Of a stretch of DNA of 64,000 bases, positions 49,580-61,448 are shown piece by piece. The notes beneath the pieces are model-generated. The model saw nothing but the letters and a program-made list of their open reading frames with translations, was not told where the DNA came from and did no database searches. Numbering within the stretch: position 1 is the first letter of the stretch; each line of letters opens with the position of its first letter. Made by a program: the position numbers and the translations under genes. The stretch is taken from assembly GCF_014647135.1 (NCBI RefSeq), contig NZ_BMOP01000004.1, positions 236,430-300,429 of the forward strand, in the 5' to 3' direction. The DNA comes from Shewanella xiamenensis (GTDB lineage: Bacteria; Pseudomonadota; Gammaproteobacteria; Enterobacterales; Shewanellaceae).

Positions 49580-50260
49580 ATGGCGTACACAAACAAGCCA
49601 TTCACCTTTGCTTTTCAGTCTTGGGCATTTTTTGGGCTATGTATTAGCGTCGCAACACATGCCTCTCAACTCGATGTGGATGATCCCAGCATCGCCGAAC
49701 ACTGCGAGTTACAGCTAGGTTGGCAACAGCCGAGATCCGATCATAGCGCAAAACAGATAAATGGCAGTGGCACCTGCAACCCAGGTCAATGGGAATGGCA
49801 CTTAGGCATTGAACAACAAAGCAATAATGCTATCAATGAGCAGCAAACCGAGCTGGGGTTCAAATTGCCATTAAATGCAGACTATGCCCCTTGGCAAAGT
49901 GCGCTGGCTGTTAATTTGCAAAAAAATCATCAAGGCAGCCACCCTCTAACAACGCAAATTGTGGGGATTTTGGGATATGACTTGCCAGCTCAGAATTTAC
50001 GCCTCTATAGCAACCTAGGTATCGATCAGTATGGCGCTCAATCGCCCCAGCTTATTGCAGGAGTTGCTATCGCCTTCGAATACGACACTGAGCAGCAATG
50101 GATAGCCGAATTTTATCGCCATGAGTCCCATGAACGAGCCTACAAACTCGCATATCAATATTTACTTAAAAGACAGTTACAACTTCAACTAAGCCTAGGC
50201 AACAGCCTAAAAGGAAACACACAACAGCTGGGCGCTGACTTTACCTTTTTCTTTAATTAA
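49580..50260 (+). CDS. Uncharacterised secreted beta-rich protein linked to mgtE
   Basis: 226 residues from ATG 49580 with AGGGAG upstream. A probable signal peptide ends near residue 29 (ATHA-SQ). The mature part has alternating hydrophobic strands (WEWHLGIEQQ, TELGFKLPLN, QLIAGVAIAFEYD, QLQLQLSLGNSL, LGADFTFFFN) and ends with aromatic residues, as outer-membrane barrels do. One Cys pair (EHCELQL / GTCNPG). No family recognised. 22 bp before mgtE, so co-transcribed. Confidence 0.75.
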   Translation: MAYTNKPFTFAFQSWAFFGLCISVATHASQLDVDDPSIAEHCELQLGWQQPRSDHSAKQINGSGTCNPGQWEWHLGIEQQSNNAINEQQTELGFKLPLNADYAPWQSALAVNLQKNHQGSHPLTTQIVGILGYDLPAQNLRLYSNLGIDQYGAQSPQLIAGVAIAFEYDTEQQWIAEFYRHESHERAYKLAYQYLLKRQLQLQLSLGNSLKGNTQQLGADFTFFFN

Positions 50261-50282
50261 TAGATCGTTGGGAGAATGAACT

Positions 50283-51656
50283 ATGAACATGAACAACAAC
50301 CAAAAAAATACTAAGCAAATCGTCGTAGCTATCCAAAATATTTTAGAGCAGCGCGATACAGCAGGCATTACGGCTTTAGCGAAAGAGCGTCACCCCGCAG
50401 ATATTGCCGCTGTAGTTGGTAGCTTTACTCAGCTACAGCAATTACGGTTTTTGCAACTTGCGCCCGCCAAAATTGCGGCGGATTTATTTCGTTATTTACG
50501 TGATGAATTACAAACAGAATTAGTGCAGCAGTTAGATAAAACCACGCTGTCATCGCTGTTGTTCACTATGGCAGCGGACGAGCGCGCCGATCTTTATAAC
50601 CTGCTCGAACCTGAACAACAAAAACGATTATTGCCCGTGTTAGCGCAGGCTAAACGGGAAGATCTGCGCACCTTGGCCGCCTACGATAAAACCAAGGTCG
50701 GTGCGGCGATGACATCGGATTATACCTTGCTCAATAGTCGACATACCGCCGCACAAGCGATTGATATGCTGCGCACGGAAACCGCCGATAAAGAGACGAT
50801 TTATCAAGCCTATGTGGTCGATATGTTAGGCCGTTTAATTGGAACGGTATCACTTAGACAATTACTTTTAGCGCAGCCAGAAGAGCGAGTGGTCGACTTT
50901 ATGAAACCCAACCCCATCGCCTTAGATGCCAACGCCCTTTGCCAAGAGGCAGTACAGATGATCGCCCATTACGATTTGTTGGCTCTCCCCATCATCAATG
51001 GCAAGGGACAGTTAGTCGGTATTGTCACCTATGACGATGCGATGGACATTGCCAGTTCACAGGTTGATCTTGAATTTACTAAAACTGCGGCCATCGGCAA
51101 TATTGATCACAATTTAAAGACCGCCAGCATAGGCTTGCTCTATCGTAAACGAGTCGTTTGGTTGGTCATTTTGGTGTTTGGTAATATTTTCTCTGGCGCT
51201 GGCATCGCCTTTTTTGAAGATACCATTGCCAGTTATGTTTCTTTGGTGTTCTTTCTTCCACTGCTCATCGATAGCGGCGGTAATGCGGGTTCGCAATCAG
51301 CCACCTTAATGGTGCGAGCCTTAGCCACTGGCGAAGTGATACTCAAGGATTGGCTCTCATTGCTGGGGCGTGAATTAGGGGTAGCAGGATTACTCGGTGC
51401 CAGCATGGCCTTGGCAGTATCACTACTTGGGTTTTGGCGTGGTGGTCCTGAGATTGCTCTAGTTGTCGCGCTGACCATGCAGATCGTAGTGATCATTGGC
51501 AGCCTGATTGGCATGTCACTGCCCTTTTTACTCAGCAAGTTAAAAATGGATCCGGCTTCAGCCAGCGCGCCACTTATCACCTCAATCGCCGATATCATTG
51601 GTGTGCTCGTTTACTTTAGTATTGCTACAATGATTTTAGATTTACCTGTGGCTTAA
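50283..51656 (+). CDS. mgtE: Magnesium transporter MgtE
   Basis: Mg2+-gated channel of the inner membrane. 457 residues. MgtE_N helical domain about 20-130 (LAKERHPADIAAVVGSF, LEPEQQKRLLPVLAQ), CBS pair about 135-255 (VGAAMTSDYTLLNSRHTA ... LPIINGKGQLVGIVTYDDAMDIA), and five membrane segments from about 285. The pore signature LIDSGGNAGSQSATLMVRALATGE and the Mg-site region DPASASAPLITSIADIIGV are intact. Confidence 0.97.
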   Translation: MNMNNNQKNTKQIVVAIQNILEQRDTAGITALAKERHPADIAAVVGSFTQLQQLRFLQLAPAKIAADLFRYLRDELQTELVQQLDKTTLSSLLFTMAADERADLYNLLEPEQQKRLLPVLAQAKREDLRTLAAYDKTKVGAAMTSDYTLLNSRHTAAQAIDMLRTETADKETIYQAYVVDMLGRLIGTVSLRQLLLAQPEERVVDFMKPNPIALDANALCQEAVQMIAHYDLLALPIINGKGQLVGIVTYDDAMDIASSQVDLEFTKTAAIGNIDHNLKTASIGLLYRKRVVWLVILVFGNIFSGAGIAFFEDTIASYVSLVFFLPLLIDSGGNAGSQSATLMVRALATGEVILKDWLSLLGRELGVAGLLGASMALAVSLLGFWRGGPEIALVVALTMQIVVIIGSLIGMSLPFLLSKLKMDPASASAPLITSIADIIGVLVYFSIATMILDLPVA

Positions 51657-51665
51657 AAGAGTTAC

Positions 51666-51708
51666 AACGCTTTTGCTGCCATGCCGATGAAAGGCAGACC
51701 AAAGCGTT
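51666..51708 (+). terminator. Hairpin after mgtE (terminator-like)
   Basis: Two-part stem AACGCTTT..CTGCC / GGCAG..AAAGCGTT, nine bases after the mgtE stop. No T-tract follows, so it may protect the 3' end rather than terminate by itself. Confidence 0.4.
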
Positions 51709-51982
51709 AACACTCAAACTAGCAAGCTCAATTAAGGTTGAATCGCAATTTGTAGAAATACAGTACGAGATATTCACTTGTTATCCAAAATGGACTTGGG
51801 CAATTTATTTGCTCAAGTTCATAAATTCATTGTTATTCAATAAAAAAGTAAGATTATGGCATTGATATACGTTAATATTTTCTTACCACACTTTCCTACT
51901 TACCCTAATACCGCAGGGATTGCACCTTAGACGTTATTAATTCAGTGGCCATAACAATATCAATAAAAGTTTAGAGGTTTTT
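51709..51982. other. Intergenic region before the chemoreceptor gene
   Basis: 274 bp, AT-rich. It holds an inverted repeat ACTTGGGCAA-TTTAT-TTGCTCAAGT at 51794-51818 (one G-T pair) without a T-tract. The chemoreceptor promoter must be here; I see no clear sigma28 motif. Confidence 0.45.
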
Positions 51983-53071
51983 ATGTGGTTTAATTCAAGA
52001 CTCAAAGCAGAAAACGAAGCGCTGAAGCAAAAGCTCATTGATCAACAAGATAGATACGAAGTTGAAATCGAAGAGCTAAAAAATATGGCCCGCGAAAATG
52101 AAGCCATGCAACAACAGTCCCGCCAAAATACCGATCATTATAGTGCAGTGATTGCCTGCCAAAATCAGGGCGGCGAGATGTTAAATGCAGTGAGAGATGG
52201 CCTTGCCAGCAGTGCAGAGCTACTCACTGAAGAAAAAGAAGCACTGTCCGAATTAGATAAGATTTTTGATCAAACGCGGGTAGCCATTATTAATTTAGGT
52301 AATAGAGCAACCTATATTAATGAACAAGCCACCAGTAGCATGACTGCTGTAACCGAGCTCGATAGTACCACTTCTTCTATTAACCAGTTTGTTGCCGCCA
52401 TTCAAGGGATCTCTGAGCAAACCAACCTACTCGCCCTCAACGCAGCAATTGAAGCCGCCCGAGCGGGCGAAGCTGGACGAGGTTTTGCGGTTGTTGCCGA
52501 TGAAGTCAGACAATTAGCCAGTAAAGCTCACGAAGCAAGCAGCCAAATTGAAAAACTAGTAAAACAGATTGTCACACAAGCCTCTAATATTAAAGAGATT
52601 GTCCATAATAACCAAAACAGCGCTCTTGATGTTGCCTCATCTTCAACACAAATAGGGCAAGTCGTTGAAGATGTGCTGCAACGCTCTAATAAAATGCAGC
52701 AGGTAATTCATAATGCCGCGACAGCCTCATTCTTAAATACCACTAAACTCGACCACGCCGTTTGGAAGAGTAATGTGTATCAACTTATTGAAAGGAATCA
52801 GCACAGCCATGGTGTGAACTCCCATACTGAATGCCGTTTAGGCCAATGGTATTTTAAAGGCTTTGGTGCTGAAAATTATCAACATTTGAGTAACTTTAAG
52901 GCCTTGGATGCTCCCCACAAAGCGGTACACGATGCAGGTAAAGCAGCACTCGCGGCAAGGCAACAGGGCAATTTACCCGAAATGGTTAGGCAACTACGTT
53001 TAATGGAAGACTCAAGTATGCGGGTCGTCAATTGTCTCGATAATCTACTACGTGATGTTTATCGCCAGTAA
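51983..53071 (+). CDS. Soluble methyl-accepting chemoreceptor with CZB domain
   Basis: 362 residues, no membrane segment. An N-terminal coiled coil (about 5-50, [27 protein letters not shown]) leads into a short MCP signalling domain; the CheW/CheA-contact tip is [38 protein letters not shown]-terminal CZB domain about 245-360, with zinc ligands in LDHAVWK, the [10 protein letters not shown] motif and [14 protein letters not shown] proteins sense zinc and hypochlorous acid through the Cys. Such cytoplasmic receptors can regulate chemotaxis or c-di-GMP; which one is not clear here. Confidence 0.92.
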   Translation: MWFNSRLKAENEALKQKLIDQQDRYEVEIEELKNMARENEAMQQQSRQNTDHYSAVIACQNQGGEMLNAVRDGLASSAELLTEEKEALSELDKIFDQTRVAIINLGNRATYINEQATSSMTAVTELDSTTSSINQFVAAIQGISEQTNLLALNAAIEAARAGEAGRGFAVVADEVRQLASKAHEASSQIEKLVKQIVTQASNIKEIVHNNQNSALDVASSSTQIGQVVEDVLQRSNKMQQVIHNAATASFLNTTKLDHAVWKSNVYQLIERNQHSHGVNSHTECRLGQWYFKGFGAENYQHLSNFKALDAPHKAVHDAGKAALAARQQGNLPEMVRQLRLMEDSSMRVVNCLDNLLRDVYRQ

Positions 53072-53376
53072 CGGCAACATATTCCCATGAATAGCGCGCT
53101 TTTTAAGTGACCTATTCATGGGCCATCAATTAGCAACCTCACTCATCTAAAGCTCACTAAAACTGATATAGCGCATCGGCAGCCTCCTTTGCACAACAAG
53201 GAGGCAACTCTCTCTTGCCTCCATTACCAATATGATTTATCAATAATTTTCTAACCCAAGAGTACAGATCACAAAATAACCCTAAAGTGGCTTGCGAGCT
53301 TAAGAGTTGTCATCTTTAATTCAATATGAGCACGCCGTGAGACTCGCATATAACATTCTAATTCCTAGGGTTATTA
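53072..53376. other. Intergenic region with hairpin
   Basis: 305 bp. GCCTCCTT-TGCACAAC-AAGGAGGC at 53182-53205 is a perfect 8-bp stem about 110 bp after the chemoreceptor stop, without a good T-tract; a weak terminator is possible. The remainder presumably carries the promoter of the next gene. Confidence 0.45.
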
Positions 53377-54144
53377 ATGACATTTTTTACCCATTTAGTG
53401 CGCGTTATGCTTCTCTGCGTTATCCCGCACACAGCTCAGGCCACACTCAATATTTATACAGAAGAATGGGCTCCGATTAGCTTTTCGGTTGATGGCCAAC
53501 CCGATGGATTAGCTGTACAAGTCGTGCAAGAAATCCAAAAACGTATCGATAACCAAGATCCTATCAAGATTGTGCCCTGGGCTCGTGGCTGGAAAATTAT
53601 CACCGAACAACCCAACACGGTGTTATTCACAATGACACGTACCGCAGAGCGGGAGCGTATGTTTAGTTTGATAGGTCCTGTCGCGGTTGGCACAACAAAC
53701 TTTTATGCCCTAAAAAGTAGCAAGCTTAACATTGACTCAATTGAGGGTGCTAAGCAGGCAAAAGCGATTGGGGTGTATCGTTCCTCAGTCGAAGAAAAAT
53801 TATTAATGGATCATGGGTTTACAAATCTCGCGCCCTCATCGACACCACTACTAAGCGCAAAGCAGTTAATGAAGCAGCGAATCGATCTATGGTGCAACGC
53901 TAATCTCACGGCGCCAAGTATTCTTGCAGAAGCCGGAGCCAGTATTGATGATGTAAAATCCCTCTACACCATCAGCGCGAATCATCTCTATATTGCGTTT
54001 TCTCAAGGCACACCAACGGAGGAAGTTGATAAATGGAAAGAGGCACTAGTCAGCATCAAGGCCGATGGCACCTTTGCACAAATTTATCACCGCTGGCTGC
54101 CCAATGATGCGCCGCCAATGGAAACCGAGCGTATCGGTTTATAA
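53377..54144 (+). CDS. Periplasmic solute-binding protein, family 3
   Basis: 255 residues. Signal peptide 1-22 (ends TAQA). SBP_bac_3 fold: LNIYTEEWAPISFSVDGQPDGLAVQVVQEIQKRI at the start, then IVPWARGWKIITEQPNTVLFTMTRTAERE, a pattern frequent in Shewanella and other aquatic bacteria. No ABC permease or ATPase adjoins it, so it may be an orphan sensor-type binding protein or modulate the neighbouring chemoreceptor. Ligand unknown. Confidence 0.88.
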   Translation: MTFFTHLVRVMLLCVIPHTAQATLNIYTEEWAPISFSVDGQPDGLAVQVVQEIQKRIDNQDPIKIVPWARGWKIITEQPNTVLFTMTRTAERERMFSLIGPVAVGTTNFYALKSSKLNIDSIEGAKQAKAIGVYRSSVEEKLLMDHGFTNLAPSSTPLLSAKQLMKQRIDLWCNANLTAPSILAEAGASIDDVKSLYTISANHLYIAFSQGTPTEEVDKWKEALVSIKADGTFAQIYHRWLPNDAPPMETERIGL

Positions 54145-54164
54145 ACCTTTTACCCCTTAAAAAC

Positions 54165-54196
54165 AAAGGCCGGATAACAACGTTATCCGGCCTTTT
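54165..54196. terminator. Bidirectional terminator between the solute-binding gene and carB
   Basis: AAAGGCCGGATAAC-AACGTTATCCGGCCTTTT, a long perfect stem between convergent genes with T/A runs on both sides. Confidence 0.93.
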
Positions 54197-54215
54197 GATT
54201 GCAGAGGCTTATGGC

Positions 54216-57200
54216 TTATTTAGCCAATACGCGCTGATGCAGCTCTTGCACTGACGTCACGTTAGTGCGGTCGTCCGCAGCGTGTGCCATGCAAGTGGCG
54301 AATGCCGCGTTCATGGTCGTGGTGTAGTTCACTTTGTAACGCAGTGCACCGCGACGTAATTGACGCGAGTCTTCAATCGCTTGACGGCCTTCGGTGGTGT
54401 TCACAATGTAGGTGTACTCACCGTTCTTGATGCGGTCAAGAATGTGTGGACGGCCTTCGTGTACCTTGTTCACTAAGCGTGGGTTGATACCCGCTTCACC
54501 TAGGATAACCGCTGTACCGTGGGTGGCATCGATTTGATAACCCAGCTCAATCAACTTAGCGGCTAAGTCGGCAACACGTTTCTTATCGCTGTTACGCACA
54601 GACAAGAGTGCACGACCAGACTTAGGCACTTCAGAAGTCGCACCTAACTGCGCCTTAGCATAGGCTTCGGCGAAGGTATCGCCCACGCCCATTACCTCAC
54701 CCGTTGAGCGCATTTCTGGGCCTAACAGTGGGTCAACGCCAGGGAACTTGTTAAATGGCAGTACCACTTCTTTCACAGAGTAGAAAGGTGGGATGACTTC
54801 TTGAGTGAAGTTTTGCGCTTTTAAGCTTTGACCTGCCATCACACGGGCGGCAATCTTCGCTAACGGCACACCAGTGGCTTTCGACACAAATGGCACGGTA
54901 CGCGCTGCACGTGGGTTAACTTCAATCATGTAGATTTCGTTATTCTTCACGGCAAACTGCACGTTCATCAGACCGACAACACCCAGCTCCATCGCCAACT
55001 TGCCGACTTGTACGCGCATGCGATCTTGGATTTCTTGGCTTAGGGTGTAAGGAGGCAGCGAACAACCTGAGTCACCTGAGTGAACACCCGCCTGCTCGAT
55101 ATGCTCCATAATCGCGCCGATAACTACGGTTTCACCGTCACATACTGCGTCGATATCCACTTCGATAGCATCGTCTAGGAAGTGGTCTAGCAGTACTGGT
55201 GAAGCGTTAGATACGCTTACCGCTTCGTTGAAGTAGCGCAGTAAATCCTGTTGGTCGTAAACGATTTCCATCGCGCGGCCGCCCAGTACGTAGGATGGAC
55301 GCACCACTAACGGATAACCGATACGCTCGGCGGCAATCACAGCACCTTCAACCGTAGTGACGGTATCGTTTTCAGGCTGCTTCATTTCCAGGCGTTGAAT
55401 CGCTTGCTGGAAACGCTCACGGTCTTCTGCACGGTCAATCGCATCTGGGCTAGTACCGATAATCGGCACACCCGCTGCCTCAAGGGCGCGAGCAAGTTTC
55501 AACGGTGTTTGGCCACCGTACTGCACGATAACGCCCTTTGGCTTCTCGATACGGACGATTTCTAACACATCTTCTAGGGTAACAGGCTCGAAGTACAGAC
55601 GATCTGAAGTGTCGTAGTCGGTAGAAACGGTTTCAGGGTTACAGTTCACCATGATGGTTTCATAACCGTCTTCACGCAATGCTAATGCCGCGTGCACACA
55701 GCAGTAATCGAATTCAATACCTTGACCGATACGGTTTGGACCACCACCTAACACCATGATTTTGTCACGGTTAGATGGATTCGCTTCACACTCTTCCTCA
55801 TAGGTTGAGTACATGTAAGCGGTGTCGGTGGCAAATTCAGCCGCGCAGGTATCCACACGCTTGTAGACGGGGTGAATGTCGAAACGGTCACGTAGTTTAC
55901 GCACTTCAGTCTCGTTTACGCCAAGGACCGCCGCCAGACGCGCATCGGCAAAGCCTTTACGCTTAAGCTTACGCAGCAGTTCTTCGTTAAGACCGGCTAA
56001 ACCGCCTTCGGCCACTTGGCCTTCCAGCTTAATCAGCTCTTCAATCTGGACTAAGAACCATGAGTCGATGTTGGTTAAACGGAAGATTTCATCCAAGGTT
56101 AAACCCGCACGCATAGCGTCGGCAATGTACCAAATACGGTCACAGCCTGGCTCTTTCAGCTCGAGGCGGATACGGGCTAACGCATCAGGCTTAGACATGT
56201 CAGTAATCGGGTCTAAACCGTGACGGCTTACTTCTAAACCGCGCAGGGCTTTTTGTAGTGACTCTTGGAAAGTACGGCCAATCGCCATCACTTCACCCAC
56301 TGACTTCATCTGCGTGGTTAAGCGATCATTTGAGCCGGCAAACTTTTCAAAGTTAAAGCGAGGGACTTTAGTCACAACGTAATCGATTGCAGGTTCAAAC
56401 GAGGCTGGCGTGCGACCACCAGTAATGTCGTTCATCAGCTCATCGAGGGTGAAACCCACCGCTAACTTGGCGGCGATTTTCGCAATCGGGAAGCCCGTTG
56501 CTTTAGATGCCAGTGCCGATGAACGCGATACCCGTGGGTTCATCTCGATGATAACCATACGGCCATCTTTCGGGTTGATACCAAACTGTACGTTCGAACC
56601 ACCGGTTTCAACACCAATCTCACGTAGTACGGCCATAGAGGCGTTACGCATCAGTTGGTATTCTTTGTCAGTCAGGGTTTGTGCGGGTGCTACGGTAATA
56701 GAGTCACCGGTGTGCACGCCCATTGGGTCGAAGTTTTCGATAGAACAGACGATGATGCAGTTGTCGTTACGGTCACGAACCACTTCCATCTCGTATTCTT
56801 TCCAACCGATTAAGCTCTCGTCGATGAGTAGCTCTTTGGTTGGCGATAAATCTAAGCCTTGAGAACAGATTTCTTCGAACTCTTCCTTGTTATAGGCGAT
56901 ACCACCGCCCGAGCCACCCATAGTGAACGATGGGCGGATAATACAAGGGAAACCCACTTGCTCAAGCACGCCATAGGCTTCTTCCATACTGTGGGCGATG
57001 CCCGCACGTGGACATTCTAAGCCAATGCTCTTCATGGCTTTGTCAAAGCGGCTACGGTCTTCTGCTTTATCAATCGCGTCGGCGGTCGCACCGATCATTT
57101 CAACGTTAAATTCAGCCAGTACCCCTTTAGCCTCAAGCTCAAGCGCGCAGTTCAGCGCGGTTTGACCGCCCATGGTAGGCAGAATCGCATCTGGGCGTTC

Positions 57201-57440
57201 TTTGGCGATAATGTTACGTACCACTTCCCATTGGATTGGCTCGATGTAAGTGGCATCGGCCATTTCAGGGTCGGTCATAATGGTGGCAGGGTTAGAGTTC
57301 ACCAGAATGACGCGGTAACCTTCTTCACGCAGGGCTTTACAGGCTTGAGCGCCTGAATAGTCAAATTCACACGCCTGACCAATCACAATTGGGCCTGCAC
57401 CTAGGATAAGAATACTCTTTATATCTGTACGTTTTGGCAT
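54216..57440 (-). CDS. carB: Carbamoyl-phosphate synthase large subunit
   Basis: Makes carbamoyl phosphate for arginine and pyrimidines with CarA. 1074 residues (E. coli 1073). Two homologous ATP-grasp halves (each with [21 protein letters not shown] or [22 protein letters not shown]), an oligomerisation region between, and a C-terminal allosteric domain (about 935-1074) binding UMP/ornithine. 27 bp after carA. Confidence 0.98.
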   Translation of the reverse strand: MPKRTDIKSILILGAGPIVIGQACEFDYSGAQACKALREEGYRVILVNSNPATIMTDPEMADATYIEPIQWEVVRNIIAKERPDAILPTMGGQTALNCALELEAKGVLAEFNVEMIGATADAIDKAEDRSRFDKAMKSIGLECPRAGIAHSMEEAYGVLEQVGFPCIIRPSFTMGGSGGGIAYNKEEFEEICSQGLDLSPTKELLIDESLIGWKEYEMEVVRDRNDNCIIVCSIENFDPMGVHTGDSITVAPAQTLTDKEYQLMRNASMAVLREIGVETGGSNVQFGINPKDGRMVIIEMNPRVSRSSALASKATGFPIAKIAAKLAVGFTLDELMNDITGGRTPASFEPAIDYVVTKVPRFNFEKFAGSNDRLTTQMKSVGEVMAIGRTFQESLQKALRGLEVSRHGLDPITDMSKPDALARIRLELKEPGCDRIWYIADAMRAGLTLDEIFRLTNIDSWFLVQIEELIKLEGQVAEGGLAGLNEELLRKLKRKGFADARLAAVLGVNETEVRKLRDRFDIHPVYKRVDTCAAEFATDTAYMYSTYEEECEANPSNRDKIMVLGGGPNRIGQGIEFDYCCVHAALALREDGYETIMVNCNPETVSTDYDTSDRLYFEPVTLEDVLEIVRIEKPKGVIVQYGGQTPLKLARALEAAGVPIIGTSPDAIDRAEDRERFQQAIQRLEMKQPENDTVTTVEGAVIAAERIGYPLVVRPSYVLGGRAMEIVYDQQDLLRYFNEAVSVSNASPVLLDHFLDDAIEVDIDAVCDGETVVIGAIMEHIEQAGVHSGDSGCSLPPYTLSQEIQDRMRVQVGKLAMELGVVGLMNVQFAVKNNEIYMIEVNPRAARTVPFVSKATGVPLAKIAARVMAGQSLKAQNFTQEVIPPFYSVKEVVLPFNKFPGVDPLLGPEMRSTGEVMGVGDTFAEAYAKAQLGATSEVPKSGRALLSVRNSDKKRVADLAAKLIELGYQIDATHGTAVILGEAGINPRLVNKVHEGRPHILDRIKNGEYTYIVNTTEGRQAIEDSRQLRRGALRYKVNYTTTMNAAFATCMAHAADDRTNVTSVQELHQRVLAK

Positions 57441-57467
57441 TGCTTCTCTCTTCTCCTAGCTTGCGTA

Positions 57468-58631
57468 TTACTTAGCGTTCTGACTTTTCGTTACAAGACG
57501 ATAGTGTTCAATAAGCTCGATAAAGTGATCGAACAGTGGGGCCGCATCGTTAGGACCTGGGCTCGCTTCAGGGTGACCTTGGAAGCTGAACGCAGGTTTG
57601 TCCGTCAGATGGATACCTTGCAATGAACCATCGAACAGTGACTTGTGGGTCACTTTGATATTGGCTGGTAATGTGGCTTCATCGGCAGCAAAACCGTGGT
57701 TTTGGCTGGTGATCATCACGTTACCTTTTTCGATATTGCTCACTGGGTGGTTAGCACCGTGGTGACCAAACTTCATCTTTAAGGTTTTCGCGCCTGATGC
57801 CAATGCCAGTAATTGGTGGCCTAAACAGATACCGAAAATCGGCGTATCGGTTTTCAGGATTTGTTGAATCGCTTCAATCGCGTAGTCGCATGGCTCTGGG
57901 TCACCGGGACCATTAGAGAGGAACACACCGTCTGGGTTCATCGCTAACACGTCAGCAGCGGGTGTTTTTGCAGGAACAACCGTCACATCACAGCCACGGT
58001 CAACCAACATACGCAGGATGTTTTGCTTAACGCCGTAGTCGTAGGCAACCACTTTGTATTTAAGCGCTTCTGCTGGAGTATCTTCAGGCAAACCACCCAC
58101 TAAACGCCAGCTACCTTTACGCCATTGGTAGGCTTTGTCAGTAGTGACTTCTTTCGCTAAATCCATGCCCTTTAAACCAGGGAAGGCTTTAGCAGCTGCA
58201 AGCGCTTTGGCTTCATCCAAGTCAGCACCCGCCATGATGCAACCCGCTTGGGCACCTTTTTCACGGAGGATTCGAGTTAATTTACGAGTATCGATATCTG
58301 CGATGCCAACAACATTGTTTGCTTTGAGATAATCGCTAAGGGTTTGTTGATTACGGAAACTACTTGCTATGAGCGGAAGATCGCGAATGATTAAACCACA
58401 AGCATGAACCCCATTGGATTCGACATCTTCATTATTGGTACCAGTATTACCAATGTGGGGGTAGGTTAAAGTTACTATCTGGCGTGAATAAGAGGGATCA
58501 GTTAAAATTTCTTGGTATCCCGTCATCGAAGTGTTAAAAACAACTTCACCAACTGAGAGACCATCGGCACCTATTGCTGTGCCAGTGAATACGGTTCCAT
58601 CTTCGAGTACGAGTAAGGCAGACTTTGTCAA
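57468..58631 (-). CDS. carA: Carbamoyl-phosphate synthase small subunit (glutaminase)
   Basis: Hydrolyses glutamine to supply ammonia to CarB. I take the TTG at 58631 (then [11 protein letters not shown]), because the GGAGGT site is four bases upstream and the E. coli protein begins at the same point; the ATG at 58643 overlaps that site. 387 residues. Nucleophile Cys269 in [15 protein letters not shown], and the His/Glu pair in [11 protein letters not shown]. First gene of carAB, with a structured region upstream. Confidence 0.96.
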   Translation of the reverse strand: MTKSALLVLEDGTVFTGTAIGADGLSVGEVVFNTSMTGYQEILTDPSYSRQIVTLTYPHIGNTGTNNEDVESNGVHACGLIIRDLPLIASSFRNQQTLSDYLKANNVVGIADIDTRKLTRILREKGAQAGCIMAGADLDEAKALAAAKAFPGLKGMDLAKEVTTDKAYQWRKGSWRLVGGLPEDTPAEALKYKVVAYDYGVKQNILRMLVDRGCDVTVVPAKTPAADVLAMNPDGVFLSNGPGDPEPCDYAIEAIQQILKTDTPIFGICLGHQLLALASGAKTLKMKFGHHGANHPVSNIEKGNVMITSQNHGFAADEATLPANIKVTHKSLFDGSLQGIHLTDKPAFSFQGHPEASPGPNDAAPLFDHFIELIEHYRLVTKSQNAK

Positions 58632-58780
58632 CGCGACCTCCATAAAGAGCCAAGCCACTGAAATATAATGTTTTTATGTTATGTTAAGATACCAATTTCC
58701 GCTGATTTACGAAATTTTGACAAATTCCAGCGAGTTTACAGGATAAACTCAAACTCGTCTATACATTGGTATCTGAGTGC
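58632..58780 (-). promoter_or_regulatory. carAB upstream region with nested inverted repeats
   Basis: A 10-bp inverted repeat, AGATACCAAT at 58687-58696 and ATTGGTATCT at 58765-58774, encloses a perfect hairpin GAGTTTA-CAGGA-TAAACTC at 58732-58750. In E. coli this region binds PurR, PepA, IHF and ArgR; I find no good ArgR box here. The repeats may be a protein site or an RNA leader structure if transcription starts at the far end. Confidence 0.45.
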
Positions 58781-58811
58781 AAAAAAAAACGCCAAATGGC
58801 GTTTTTTAATT
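58779..58811 (-). terminator. Terminator after dapB
   Basis: AAAAAACGCCA / TGGCGTTTTTTTTT hairpin immediately after the dapB stop. Confidence 0.9.
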
Positions 58812-60312
<1,501 letters not shown>

Positions 60313-60504
60313 AATTAACGACTCTCAATGTTCAATGGAATTTTGCGCGCCAGTTTACCATAGTTCCACGCCCTATGCTGATAAACTGACTGCTTATTTA
60401 ACTTTGGCGGCGATTTTACGTAACCGATGCGTATTTATCCAGCAATAGCGCCTAATTGTGGCAAGATAAGGCCTGCATCTAAACGATCGCCACGCTCTGA
60501 ATGA

Positions 60505-61314
60505 CTATTTAGGCAACACGCATTGGTTTTTGATACTCGCCTTTGCGCTCTGATACAAAGGCTGCATTTGCCCCTGTAATTGCTCGAGTTGGGCGATGCG
60601 ATTGCTGTTGGATGGATGCGTTGATAACAGCTCTGGCCCTTGGCTACCACCCGCTTTCGACATATTGTGCCACAGCACCACACTCTGGGCGGGGTCGAAC
60701 CCTGCACGTGCCATCAGCTCCAGCCCCATCACATCCGCCTCACTCTCCTGAGCGCGGCCAAAGGGTAAAATCACCCCGACCTGCGCGCCCAGTCCTAAAG
60801 CCGACATATATAAGTCACGGTTTGAAACGCCGCTCGCGCCAAGGGCGGCATCGGCGATTTGCATCCCCATCCCCGTCATCTGCGCCCGTGAGACCTGCTC
60901 ATTACCATGCTGGGCTAATACGTGGGCCACTTCATGGCCTAAGACGGTCGCGAGTTGATCCGGCGTGCTCGCGACTTTTAATAATCCGGTATACACGCCA
61001 ATGTGTCCGCCAGGCAGCGCAAAGGCGTTAACTTGCTCGGAGTTGAATAACACGACATCCCACTTCTGGCTTTGATCGGGCAACACAGCAGTCACCCGAT
61101 TCGCCACACAATTTACGTACTGGGTGAGTTTTTTATTGCTGCTAATCTTTTGCTGCTTTTTCATTTCTTCAAAAGAAGCATCCCCCATTTGCTGCATTTG
61201 CGATGCCGAATACAGCAAGGTTTGGCCACGCCCCGTAGGCGATTTAGTGGTCGCGCAGCCCGATAATCCTAACGTGAGTCCAACCGCCACTAAGGCGAGT
61301 GTTATTGATTTCAT
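60505..61314 (-). CDS. M48-family metalloprotease lipoprotein
   Basis: 269 residues, AAGGAG before ATG 61314. Lipobox LSGC with lipidated Cys19. Zinc motif HEVAH in VLGHEVAHVLAQHG (about 126-130) with the third ligand in QESEADVMGLELMARAG. Same family as LoiP/YcaL/BepA without the TPR domain; probably an outer-membrane protein-quality protease in the periplasm. Confidence 0.92.
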   Translation of the reverse strand: MKSITLALVAVGLTLGLSGCATTKSPTGRGQTLLYSASQMQQMGDASFEEMKKQQKISSNKKLTQYVNCVANRVTAVLPDQSQKWDVVLFNSEQVNAFALPGGHIGVYTGLLKVASTPDQLATVLGHEVAHVLAQHGNEQVSRAQMTGMGMQIADAALGASGVSNRDLYMSALGLGAQVGVILPFGRAQESEADVMGLELMARAGFDPAQSVVLWHNMSKAGGSQGPELLSTHPSNSNRIAQLEQLQGQMQPLYQSAKASIKNQCVLPK

Positions 61315-61448
61315 AGGGAACTCCTTAATCCGAACGAGGCTGAAGCTAGCAGACTCAACTAATCATGATTAAGATTTTACTGAGATAGCAAGCAGAAGCC
61401 AAACGAGATTCAGAATCTTGTCTGGTAGCACGAGTGAGCCTAGCGCCA

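Noticed and set aside
49366..49647. TTG-started frame in the mgtE leader
   Set aside because: No ribosome site, overlaps the structured leader and the first 23 codons of the next gene in another frame.
60435..60707. 90-codon minus-strand frame
   Set aside because: It is a shadow of the M48 protease gene.
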